Positions 1-6,651 of a DNA stretch of 16,997 nt are shown one piece after another. This DNA is from Desulfuromonadaceae bacterium (lineage in GTDB: Bacteria; Desulfobacterota; Desulfuromonadia; Desulfuromonadales; Geopsychrobacteraceae), in NCBI GenBank assembly GCA_013138655.1, contig WTCI01000163.1, forward strand, positions 1 to 16,997, given 5' to 3'. The number at the start of each line of letters is the position of its first letter. The stretch's first letter is position 1. A model generated the notes under the pieces. It had not been told where the DNA came from. It ran no database searches and saw only the letters and a list, made by a program, of their open reading frames with translations. A program made the translations under genes and the position numbers.

Positions 1-2
1 TA

Positions 3-464
3 CGTAAGTACCCCGGCTTTTTGTATCACGTGATGCAACTCAACCTCACCCACAAGGTTCCCACCGGTCTGTGGGGGCGCTTCACCACCGAGAAAAGTGG
101 CGAGCACAAAGGGCAGTTATCCCTGAAAAAAGGCGGTCTGATCTATATTGTCGACTGTCTACGGATGTTTGCTCTGGAACATGAGATCCGCGCCCTGACT
201 ACTCTGGAACGGCTGAAACAGCTGACCGATGACAACGTATTTACCGCAGAAACGGCAGAGCATATCCGGGTCGCCTTTGAAGCACTATCGTTCTTGCGCT
301 TACGCAACGAAATCAGCCTGCTGCAAAACGACCAGCCCGCCGACAGTTACATCGACCCCAATGCCCTGAGCAAAACCGAGCAAGAGCTGCTGCGCAGTTC
401 CTTCCACGTCGTGAGCAAGCTGCAGGACACCACCCGCAGCCACTTCGGCAAGGGGCTGACTTAA
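3..464 (+). CDS. DUF294 / CBS-type putative nucleotidyltransferase, C-terminal part (5' end outside window)
   Basis: This is the 3' end of a gene that enters from the left edge; the frame is open from position 3, so the TTG at 21 is not a convincing start. The visible 153 residues resemble the C-terminal DUF294_C helical domain. They include a KKGG-L-IVD segment, then the block MFALEHEIRALTTLERL, and a tail with FHVVSKLQDTTRSHFG. In complete family members this domain follows a cyclic-nucleotide-binding domain, two CBS domains and a GlnD-like nucleotidyltransferase domain. Those parts lie outside the window, so full-length architecture is assumed. The family is thought to act in signalling by nucleotide transfer or nucleotide sensing, and it is often found near sodium:solute symporters and DnaQ-like exonucleases. 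Both occur in this window. The next gene begins 37 nt downstream on the same strand. Confidence 0.8.
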   Translation, partial: RKYPGFLYHVMQLNLTHKVPTGLWGRFTTEKSGEHKGQLSLKKGGLIYIVDCLRMFALEHEIRALTTLERLKQLTDDNVFTAETAEHIRVAFEALSFLRLRNEISLLQNDQPADSYIDPNALSKTEQELLRSSFHVVSKLQDTTRSHFGKGLT

Positions 465-501
465 TGGATCACACAGATCCCGACATTCAACGAATCGCCC
501 G

Positions 502-1194
502 ATGCTGAAAAAACTAACCGCACACTGGAAACAGCAGGAAACCCTGCGCACCATCGATATTGCCGACTGCGACACCTTCTTTTTTTACGGCAGCCTGATG
601 GAGCGCTTCAGCAACTTTAACCGTTACATCAGGAAACGGGTGCGTTCCGTCGACATCGGTTATTGTCGCGGCTATCTGTACAACCTCCCCCTCGGTTTTC
701 CCGGGCTGATCATCCCCGAAAATCCTTGTTCCACCTTGGTGGCCGGTGAGATCATGCGTTTTGATAACCCACTGAAAGTGATGAAATTACTCGACCGGCT
801 GGAGAGTTACATTCCCGGCAATGAAAAGAAAAGTATCTACCTGCGCCGCAAACTACCACTGATCTGTGAAACAGCCGACCACTCTGAACAAATGCACAAG
901 GTGGATGCCTGGGTCTATACCTATCCGCAATACCATTTGAGCAATGAACACCATCGCGAGTTACGCATTGAATGCGGGCAGTGGAAAGCCTTTAGTGGTC
1001 CGGCCCGGCCTGACACGGAACTGGATGTGATGTTTGAGCGTTTGAGCTTCTGTGACAACCGGCAAAAGGTGATCGTCGACCCCTTATTGCATGAGGAACT
1101 GCTGCGCCACGACCTCCTGAGTGTCCCCTGCCGCCGATTTTGCGAAAGCAGTCACCGCTGTGGCTGGAGCAAACGACAGCACCGACCGGAATAG
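502..1194 (+). CDS. Gamma-glutamylcyclotransferase-like (GGCT/AIG2 fold) protein
   Basis: A 230-residue protein with the features of the GGCT/AIG2 superfamily. The first strand ends in FFYGSLM with the nucleotide-like YGSL loop at residues 29-32. LDRLES follows at 97-102, where Glu101 sits at the usual catalytic acid position (LDxxE). A Y-x-R-R element is at 113-116, the typical strand after that acid. Known family members cyclise gamma-glutamyl amines or peptides to 5-oxoproline, or cleave related isopeptides; the substrate here cannot be read from sequence. The C-terminal extension of about 100 residues beyond the core is longer than in minimal members and is rich in Arg, Cys and His. The ATG at 502 has no clear Shine-Dalgarno sequence, so coupling to the upstream gene is likely. 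The gene ends tail-to-tail with the gene ending at 1285. Confidence 0.72.
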   Translation: MLKKLTAHWKQQETLRTIDIADCDTFFFYGSLMERFSNFNRYIRKRVRSVDIGYCRGYLYNLPLGFPGLIIPENPCSTLVAGEIMRFDNPLKVMKLLDRLESYIPGNEKKSIYLRRKLPLICETADHSEQMHKVDAWVYTYPQYHLSNEHHRELRIECGQWKAFSGPARPDTELDVMFERLSFCDNRQKVIVDPLLHEELLRHDLLSVPCRRFCESSHRCGWSKRQHRPE

Positions 1195-1284
1195 CCGCAC
1201 TGATTGTTTGCTTGTACGATGAAGACAGGCTAAATGATCATTTCCCAACGCTGTATTGGGAGCGTACCGGGGTGAGCTGAACAG

Positions 1285-2718
1285 TTACGTGAGGCGGGCG
1301 TTTTGCCGTTCCAACCAGTGGCGCAAGCGTCGCAGATGGCACTGCACCAACACCTTGTCCAGTGACGAATCTGCCAGCATCCCCTGTTCGACCTTGGCCA
1401 AAAAGCTCTCAATCTCCTGCCCGGCGAGTGCCTGTGGCTGATGGGCCCAGTACAGTAAATCCCCCAGCGGCTCCAGACAATACCGACCAAGATCACTCAC
1501 CCGGTTGAACCCCGCCAACGCCAGTATCAGACTCAGCCAGTCATCGTAGCCACGCGTAGCACTCAGCCGTAAAAACGCATACTCGGTCACCAGGTGGTGG
1601 ATGTGGTCGAACAGTGACTCATGACGGCGTTGCTGCACCATCTTGATCAGTTCATTGCGGGCAAAACGTCGCTCACACAGGCGGCCATTATCATCGACCG
1701 TCAGATCACCGCCTAACAGCAACAAGCAGAGATAATCGGACAGCTGCGGCACCAGGAGCGCGCCCTGATCAACACATTCGACATTAAGATGCAGACTGTG
1801 GGGAGCCACGCACCGGTTAAAGGCGACAACCCTTTGAATGTAACGCGCCAGAAAGCCGGGGTCGCGGGTCAGAGGCAGGGAGTAACGTCGTGGATAGTCA
1901 ATCCGCACCAGATTATACTCGAAAAAACCGCCAATCCAGGGTACCGACAGATAACGGCGCAGGCGCACATGGTGATCCAGATAGCCACCGAGCCGCCAGC
2001 TGACATCTTCGAGAAAAAACTGGTGAAAATAGATAAAATTACGGAAGGGCTGATCCTGACCATGACGGCCGAATGAGTGTTCAAAAGAGGCCCGGTGGCC
2101 GAGATTGCTGAATTCCAGTTCCGCCCCCAGCGGCACCTGCCCGCCGATACGATAACGCAAACTGCGGGTAACAGCGGCCTGCAACGGCAACGTATCGCAC
2201 AGCTGACGGGTGATGTAAAAAGCCCGCAGACAGTACAGATAGAGATGACGACTGTCTTCCGCCAACACCTGAGCGATCTGTTTCTCGATCAGTGCTTCCA
2301 GCTCAGGTTCATGCTCGGCAAACCACTCCAGCGCCGCCAGTATCAGGGGAGCATCCGGATAGCAGCCGGGTTCGGTGGGCAACACCCGGGCATGGCGTTT
2401 GCGGATCATCTGCACCACAAACCCGAGTACGTAATGCCGAAAAATCAATTTGAGATAAGCGGGCAACAGCTGTTTTTTCCGCCAGATCCGGCGACGGATG
2501 CAAAACCTCCGATCCTGGCGTTGCGCTGCCAGGTACAGATTATTCTTAAAGGCAGATTGCGGGTGATGAAAACGGTATCGGTTGAAAAACTGGAAGCGGC
2601 GGCGATAGGTCACACCGATAAACTCGCGCAGCACCATCCCCCGCTCCACTGCCGACAGGCGGCCATAAAAGGTGCCGTAAAAGGGATGTTGAGCATGCTC
2701 CGGGAAAAAAAACGGCAT
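1285..2718 (-). CDS. Hypothetical protein, possible glutamine-synthetase-fold ligase (amidoligase-like)
   Basis: I do not recognise this 477-residue protein with certainty. The frame is open further upstream, but I place the start at the ATG at 2718: it has GGGAGAG five bases before it, whereas the earlier ATG at 2799 would overlap the preceding gene. The N-terminal 190 residues are basic and helical. The middle contains GAELEF (residues 198-203), FFEYNLVRIDYPR (265-277) and SLHLNVE (308-314). The G-x-E-x-E strand followed by an H-x-N/H-x strand recalls the metal- and ATP-binding strands of glutamine-synthetase-fold carboxylate-amine ligases (GCS2, COOH-NH2 ligase families). This is a motif resemblance, not a proven homology. 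The C-terminus is helical. It is the last gene of a - strand cluster, 37 nt after the acyl-CoA-synthetase-like gene, and faces a GGCT-like gene. Confidence 0.5.
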   Translation of the reverse strand: MPFFFPEHAQHPFYGTFYGRLSAVERGMVLREFIGVTYRRRFQFFNRYRFHHPQSAFKNNLYLAAQRQDRRFCIRRRIWRKKQLLPAYLKLIFRHYVLGFVVQMIRKRHARVLPTEPGCYPDAPLILAALEWFAEHEPELEALIEKQIAQVLAEDSRHLYLYCLRAFYITRQLCDTLPLQAAVTRSLRYRIGGQVPLGAELEFSNLGHRASFEHSFGRHGQDQPFRNFIYFHQFFLEDVSWRLGGYLDHHVRLRRYLSVPWIGGFFEYNLVRIDYPRRYSLPLTRDPGFLARYIQRVVAFNRCVAPHSLHLNVECVDQGALLVPQLSDYLCLLLLGGDLTVDDNGRLCERRFARNELIKMVQQRRHESLFDHIHHLVTEYAFLRLSATRGYDDWLSLILALAGFNRVSDLGRYCLEPLGDLLYWAHQPQALAGQEIESFLAKVEQGMLADSSLDKVLVQCHLRRLRHWLERQNARLT

Positions 2719-2755
2719 AGGGCTCTCCCATAATCTACATTGCGCTACGCTTCCG

Positions 2756-4621
2756 TCAGATCCCCTCCATCTGCAGTGCAATCTCCTTGAGCAGGTCACG
2801 GTTGATCCGGTTATCCGGGGTTTTGGGTAAATATTTGGTGAAACGGATTTTGTCGGGCAGATTCAATTCGCCAATCTCTTCGATGATATGTTCGTGGATC
2901 TCTCGCAACGTCTTTTCACGATAGCTCTCGTCACGAAAGTCGTACAAAACGCAGTAGGTGACCAGCATATAACCCTGAACCGGATGGTCAATGACAATCG
3001 CCGCACACTCGCGCACCCGCTTCATGGTCATCACCGTCTCCTCAATCTCGTCGAGGCTGCGCCGCCCGGCACCGGTACTGAGAATGTCATCGAGTCGACC
3101 GGTCAGATTGAGGTTTCCCTGTTCATCGTAATAGGCGCCATCTCCGGTACAAAAATAGCTGCGCTCAGGAAACTTCTTCCAGAAGGTCTGCTGATAACCG
3201 ACATCATCCTTGTATAGATCCTGCAACATTGACGGCAGCGGCGAGGCCAGAACCAGCCGTCCCGGCTCCACGAACCCATCCAGAGCCTTGCCCTGATTGT
3301 CAACGACACGTGCATCCACCCCCGGCAGCGGACACATCATGGTGTCATCTTCAAACCCCAGCACCCCAGGCACACCGGCGATCAGACAGCCGCCGGTTTC
3401 AGTCTGCCCCCAGATCTGCAGAATCGGCAAGTTACGTTTGTTGGTCAGCTCATACTGGATCCAGTCGTAAAGATCCTCGTTGATCTTCTCACCGCCACAG
3501 CCGATCAGCCGCAACGAATTGCCGGCACGATTCAGGTAACGCTTGGTACTTTTGGCACGCATGACGCTACGCAGAAGAGAGGGATTGGTATACAACACCG
3601 TCACATGAAATTTATCGAGATAATCGAAAAAGCACTGGGTGTTTTCGTAGGAGATACTGCCCTCGTAGAGAAACAGCGTCGCCCCCAACGCCAGAGGGCC
3701 GTAAACGGTATAGGTGTGACCGTTAATCCAGGCCAGATCGGAGGTATTCCAAAAGATATCCACCTCATCAAGATCGAACAACACCTCGGTGGTAAACTGA
3801 GCCCACATCAAATAACCCGCCAGGCTATGCAACACACCGCGCGGTGTTTTTGATTTGGTGGAGGTATAGATCATAAACAGCGGCTCGTCGGCAGAAAGGA
3901 CCAGATCGACGGTTGCTTCCCGGGAATATTGCGGGTCCGTAATCAGATCGTTGTACCAGATATCACGCTGCGGGCGCATCTGCACCTGCTGTCCGGTGTG
4001 TTCGACAACAACACAGTGACGGATGTCATAATCGATCCGTTCCAGTGCTTCATTGACCACCCCTTTAAGAGACCGCGTACGTAAGTGGGTTCCGTCACTG
4101 GTGATGATATATTTCGCCCGGCAATGCTGCAGACGCTGAGCTAGAGCCTCGGCAGAATAGGCCATGTGGTAGGCAACGTGAATCGCGCCGATACTGGCGC
4201 AGGCGAGCATGGAGATAACGGTTTCCGGAAGATCCGGCATAAACAGCAACACCCGATCCCCTTTTTTCACCCCCAGATGCACCAGCCCGTTGATCAGGCT
4301 TTTGACCTCATACGCCAAAGACTGATAGGTATAGATGCGCTCCTCAAAGTTGACACCACGCCAGATCAATGCCGCTTTGTTGCGACGGACAGTCTCCAGA
4401 TGCTTACCGAGAATATTGTGATAAACATCAAGTTTGCCACCGACAAACCAGCGATAGTGGGGAGGAGCCATGTCATCAAGCACCCTGCGAAACGGTTCCT
4501 CCCAAAGGAGATACTTACGTGCCAGCGTGTCAAACAGCGTCCCGGACGGAATTTTTTTGTATTCTTCGTATTGATCGGCCGATATCTTTTGCCGTTGATA
4601 ACTGAGTTTGGGATGAACCAT
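2756..4621 (-). CDS. Acetyl-CoA synthetase-like AMP-forming acyl-CoA synthetase with altered active-site motifs
   Basis: A 621-residue protein of the ANL adenylating superfamily, close in layout to acetyl-CoA synthetase. It has an ACS_N-type N-terminus (RWFVGGKLDVYHN around 57-69, AALIW at 83-87), a large adenylation domain and a small C-terminal lid. QTETGG (406-411), TGDG (492-495), GRLDD (508-512, hinge Asp) and Arg520 are retained. Three sites differ from active acetyl-CoA synthetases. The P-loop at 253-263 reads TSTKSKTPRGV instead of TSGSTGKPKGV. The acetate-pocket Trp before QTETGG is Gly405. The catalytic and acetylatable Lys of the PKTxSGK motif is Arg605. The reading frame is otherwise intact. 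The ATG overlaps the exonuclease stop by one base (TAATG), with AAGGA nine bases upstream, implying translational coupling. It may be a diverged acyl-CoA ligase with a wider pocket, or a ligand-binding pseudoenzyme. Confidence 0.85.
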   Translation of the reverse strand: MVHPKLSYQRQKISADQYEEYKKIPSGTLFDTLARKYLLWEEPFRRVLDDMAPPHYRWFVGGKLDVYHNILGKHLETVRRNKAALIWRGVNFEERIYTYQSLAYEVKSLINGLVHLGVKKGDRVLLFMPDLPETVISMLACASIGAIHVAYHMAYSAEALAQRLQHCRAKYIITSDGTHLRTRSLKGVVNEALERIDYDIRHCVVVEHTGQQVQMRPQRDIWYNDLITDPQYSREATVDLVLSADEPLFMIYTSTKSKTPRGVLHSLAGYLMWAQFTTEVLFDLDEVDIFWNTSDLAWINGHTYTVYGPLALGATLFLYEGSISYENTQCFFDYLDKFHVTVLYTNPSLLRSVMRAKSTKRYLNRAGNSLRLIGCGGEKINEDLYDWIQYELTNKRNLPILQIWGQTETGGCLIAGVPGVLGFEDDTMMCPLPGVDARVVDNQGKALDGFVEPGRLVLASPLPSMLQDLYKDDVGYQQTFWKKFPERSYFCTGDGAYYDEQGNLNLTGRLDDILSTGAGRRSLDEIEETVMTMKRVRECAAIVIDHPVQGYMLVTYCVLYDFRDESYREKTLREIHEHIIEEIGELNLPDKIRFTKYLPKTPDNRINRDLLKEIALQMEGI

Positions 4622-5322
4622 TACATATTATCCTTCCGTGACATGTCCTGCTGAGCACGAAACAGATCATTCAGGGTCTGGTACGATGACAGTTCGTGAA
4701 GTATACGCAAAAAGACCTTGGCCGTGGCAATGGAATCCCCAAGGGCGCGATGGCGCTGGTCGCAGTCGACACAATAAACATCAAGCATATCATCGAGCTG
4801 AGTGCTGGTATTATTTTCCATCACCAACTTGTGCAACAGCATGGTATCGAGCCAGGGGGCACCCTCCAGATTGCAGCCGAAATATTCCCGCAGATGACGA
4901 TCGAGCATCTTGATATCGAAATTGATGTGGTGTCCGGTGATCATACTGTCCCCGATAAAGCTCAGAAATTCGGGTAACACTTCACCAATCCCCGGTTTAT
5001 CGACCAGCATGTCGTCGGTGATGCCATGCCATTGAATTGATTCGGGAGGGATGGGGAAGGGGGGCTTGATATAGCTTTCAAAAATCTTCGTGATACGACC
5101 GCTTTTGATTTTCACTGCTGCGGCATTAATGATGACGTCTTTCGTCAGATCAAGACCGGTCGTTTCCAGATCGATAATACAGAACGTGGCTTCACGTAAA
5201 TCCAGCTTGAGGGCAGACCGGGAACGGATCTGCCCACAAAGTTTCTCGACATAATCACCCAGCGGATCAACATTCCATTCCTTTTTAAGCGGCGCAACGT
5301 TTTTCAGTAATGACTTCCACAT
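4621..5322 (-). CDS. DEDDh 3'-5' exonuclease, DnaQ/DNA polymerase III epsilon-like
   Basis: A 233-residue exonuclease of the RNase T/DnaQ family. All five DEDDh residues are visible: Asp51 and Glu53 in IDLETTGLD (Exo I), Asp136 in GHHINFD (Exo II), and His191 and Asp196 in HRALGD (Exo III). This predicts an active two-metal enzyme removing 3' nucleotides from DNA or RNA. The approximately 45-residue N-terminal extension and lack of a polymerase-binding tail point to a stand-alone enzyme rather than the replicative proofreading subunit. It is the first gene of the - strand cluster and overlaps the acetyl-CoA-synthetase-like gene by one base. Such DnaQ-like exonucleases commonly accompany DUF294 proteins and sodium:solute symporters; their role there is unknown. 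The ATG at 5322 has only a weak ribosome-binding site. Confidence 0.88.
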   Translation of the reverse strand: MWKSLLKNVAPLKKEWNVDPLGDYVEKLCGQIRSRSALKLDLREATFCIIDLETTGLDLTKDVIINAAAVKIKSGRITKIFESYIKPPFPIPPESIQWHGITDDMLVDKPGIGEVLPEFLSFIGDSMITGHHINFDIKMLDRHLREYFGCNLEGAPWLDTMLLHKLVMENNTSTQLDDMLDVYCVDCDQRHRALGDSIATAKVFLRILHELSSYQTLNDLFRAQQDMSRKDNM

Positions 5323-5491
5323 AATTGCTGTCCAGCCCCCGCTTCCAGCGTCCCCTGTTGCTCGTATCCTGTACCCGCACTTAATTCATGTCCCGCTCAA
5401 AAGGACACCTTTACATTCTAAAATAAACTAGTGTTCCATTCATTGAAAGTCTATACTCGACTCCATTATTTTCAACAGGAGTTTCTCTACT
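5323..5491. promoter_or_regulatory. Divergent intergenic region between exonuclease and TPR genes
   Basis: This 169-base spacer separates divergently transcribed genes and so should hold promoters for both. On the + strand, ACAGGAG at 5475-5481 is a good ribosome-binding site about ten bases before the ATG at 5492. TATACT at 5452-5457 and TTGAAA at 5444-5449 are possible core elements, but no pair has both ideal sequence and spacing. On the - strand TAGAAT (complement of 5414-5419) resembles a -10 box without a convincing -35. The centre is AT-rich relative to the flanks. Confidence 0.4.
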
Positions 5492-6145
5492 ATGAATTTA
5501 AAACCAATTTTTGTTCTTGTCATTATAATTTCTCTCATTTTACAGTTGCGCAACTGCGAGTACGGTGCCGAACATCAGGATGTCGACCCTAAATACCAAA
5601 AAGCTCATCTCGTCGCGATCAGCGCCCAGGACCTGCTCAAAGAGAAAAAACCGGCCGAAGCTCTTGAATACTACGAGATGGCGCGCCGCGAAATGGAACA
5701 CCCTGATGTTCAGGCCGACAAAGGGCAAGATATCTATATCAACTACGGCTTTGTCATGAACGATATCGGCGTCATCCATCTGAGCTGGGCATTGTACGGC
5801 AAGGATTTGAAAACCGAGCACAGCCACATCAACATAGCAAGGGTTGATCGCGATGAACTGGCTCAGGCCGCAGCCGCACTGCAAACATCCATTGATTTTT
5901 ATCAGCGCTGGTTCGAACACAACCCCGCGGACTACGAACGCTTCTCGAAAGCAATTTCTGAAAGTTACGCCAACCTGGGGGTCGCCCTGAAGTATGCCGA
6001 TAAAACCGATGAAGCAGTGGAGGCTTTCCGCATGTCCCTGTTACGCAACCCCGACAACGGCAACGCTGAACGTTCGTTGACCATGCTGGAGATCAATCCA
6101 GCCCCTTACATTGAAGCCGGGGAAAAAGAGCTGGAGAAATATTAG
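5492..6145 (+). CDS. Membrane-anchored or secreted TPR-repeat protein
   Basis: A 217-residue protein that begins with a short hydrophobic segment (residues 5-18), a signal peptide or single membrane anchor. Cys22 follows soon after, but the preceding residues LRN do not make a lipobox, so a lipoprotein is unlikely. The rest is helical. One clear tetratricopeptide unit is at about 157-190 (YANLGVALKYADKTDEAVEAF, ending in RNP). A second, degenerate one is at about 41-74 (AQDLLKEKKPAEALEYYEMA). TPR proteins act as protein-protein scaffolds; the partner is not evident. The start is supported by ACAGGAG ten bases upstream. It is transcribed alone, divergently from the exonuclease gene, and followed by a candidate terminator at 6228-6248. 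Confidence 0.78.
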   Translation: MNLKPIFVLVIIISLILQLRNCEYGAEHQDVDPKYQKAHLVAISAQDLLKEKKPAEALEYYEMARREMEHPDVQADKGQDIYINYGFVMNDIGVIHLSWALYGKDLKTEHSHINIARVDRDELAQAAAALQTSIDFYQRWFEHNPADYERFSKAISESYANLGVALKYADKTDEAVEAFRMSLLRNPDNGNAERSLTMLEINPAPYIEAGEKELEKY

Positions 6146-6227
6146 GGGGCTGTCGGGTTTTGCGGAGAAGACCATGGCACACTTAATATTGATGCTCCAG
6201 TGATGAAACAAGTAAATCCTGCGGTCG

Positions 6228-6248
6228 GGGCGATTCCTGTGATCGCCC
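6228..6248 (+). terminator. Candidate terminator hairpin after the TPR gene
   Basis: GGGCGAT (6228-6234) pairs perfectly with ATCGCCC (6242-6248) around a seven-base loop, followed by TTGTTCT. The stem is short and the T tract interrupted, so this is a modest intrinsic terminator about 83 bases after the stop codon. The right arm can also pair with 6259-6265 (GATCGCC with GGCGATC), which would break the first hairpin. Confidence 0.4.
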
Positions 6249-6291
6249 TTGTTCTGTCGGCGATCAGTCAGCAGAATATGTACGTAAATAG

Positions 6292-6358
6292 ATAGGGTGG
6301 GCACTGCCCACCAGAAGCAATTGCGATACAGCAATACGGTGGGCGGTGCCCACCCTAC
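6292..6358. repeat. Paired palindromic repeats in inverted orientation (REP/BIME-like)
   Basis: Two 20-base arms, TAGGGTGGGCACTGCCCACC at 6293-6312 and its near-exact reverse complement at 6338-6357 (one mismatch), face each other across about 25 bases. Each arm is itself a palindrome (GTGGGCA/TGCCCAC and GTGGGC/GCCCAC). The spacer holds a further small stem, ATTGC (6320-6324) with GCAAT (6331-6335). The layout matches bacterial interspersed palindromic elements. It lies outside genes in the spacer between the TPR gene and the transport operon. Confidence 0.7.
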
Positions 6359-6382
6359 GCATTCCGTCGGTGATCAGGATGC

Positions 6383-6403
6383 GGGCGAATACAAGATTCG
6401 CCC
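6383..6403. repeat. Short palindromic intergenic repeat
   Basis: GGGCGAAT (6383-6390) and ATTCGCCC (6396-6403) form a perfect eight-base stem around ACAAG, followed by CCTAC. The sequence resembles a widespread REP-like unit with the core GTAGGGGCGAAT, recalled from many bacterial genomes. It lies 25 bases after the paired repeats at 6292-6358, so the spacer is a cluster of such units. Confidence 0.6.
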
Positions 6404-6481
6404 CTACATGCACATAAATAACCACCGGCTTAATAACGCCAGCAACCCCGCCGGCGCTGATTCAACTCCCCCACGAAAAAC

Positions 6482-6553
6482 CAGAATCCGGCTATCCGCT
6501 TCACTCCAGCAGACTCCATTACAAAAGCAAACATAGACACGGACAGGGGCGGG
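6482..6553 (-). repeat. Dispersed repeat, copy A (inverted relative to copy at 9720-9801)
   Basis: The reverse complement of this stretch matches the + strand at 9720-9801. The first 17 bases are identical (6537-6553 versus 9720-9736). An 11 to 15 base length difference follows. Then there is a clearly related block containing TTTGCTTT, ATGGA, CTGGAG, GAAG and GGATA, ending in GAATCTG or GGATTCTG. No reading frame spans it. The two copies bracket the symporter operon and its upstream region. Confidence 0.7.
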
Positions 6554-6568
6554 CTCTCCCATGTTCAC

Positions 6569-6598
6569 TTTGTTTGTCCGCCATGGCGGACAAACAAA
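6569..6598. repeat. Perfect 30-base palindrome beside the symporter terminator
   Basis: The arms 6569-6583 (TTTGTTTGTCCGCCA) and 6584-6598 are exact reverse complements with no spacer, centred on CCATGG. It abuts the T-tract side of the terminator at 6596-6627. Lack of a loop and of a following T tract makes it a poor terminator by itself. A REP-like unit or a symmetric protein-binding site are the main options. Confidence 0.75.
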
Positions 6599-6627
6599 AA
6601 AACCCCCTTCGCGAGAAACGAAGGGGG
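6596..6627 (-). terminator. Intrinsic terminator of the symporter operon
   Basis: On the - strand a nine-base perfect stem (CCCCCTTCG with CGAAGGGGG; plus-strand arms 6603-6611 and 6619-6627, seven-base loop) is followed directly by seven T residues (complement of 6596-6602). It lies 24 bases after the symporter stop codon and is a textbook rho-independent terminator. Confidence 0.92.
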
Positions 6628-6651
6628 CGGGTAACGAATAGATCGCCAGGA

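Noticed and set aside
464..508. 14-codon frame starting at the ATG overlapping the DUF294 stop
   Set aside because: Too short and without a ribosome-binding site; it may at most aid coupling to the gene at 502.
1195..1284. Bidirectional terminator between the convergent genes
   Set aside because: Only a weak five-base stem (CCCAA/TTGGG, 1244-1260) with a seven-base loop and no T tract is present.
2077..2733. 218-codon open frame on the + strand
   Set aside because: Antisense to the - strand hypothetical gene, which has a good ribosome-binding site and operon context; the + strand product shows no family features.
5492..5560. Lipoprotein signal in the TPR protein
   Set aside because: Cys22 is preceded by LRN, which does not satisfy a lipobox; a signal peptide or plain membrane anchor is more likely.
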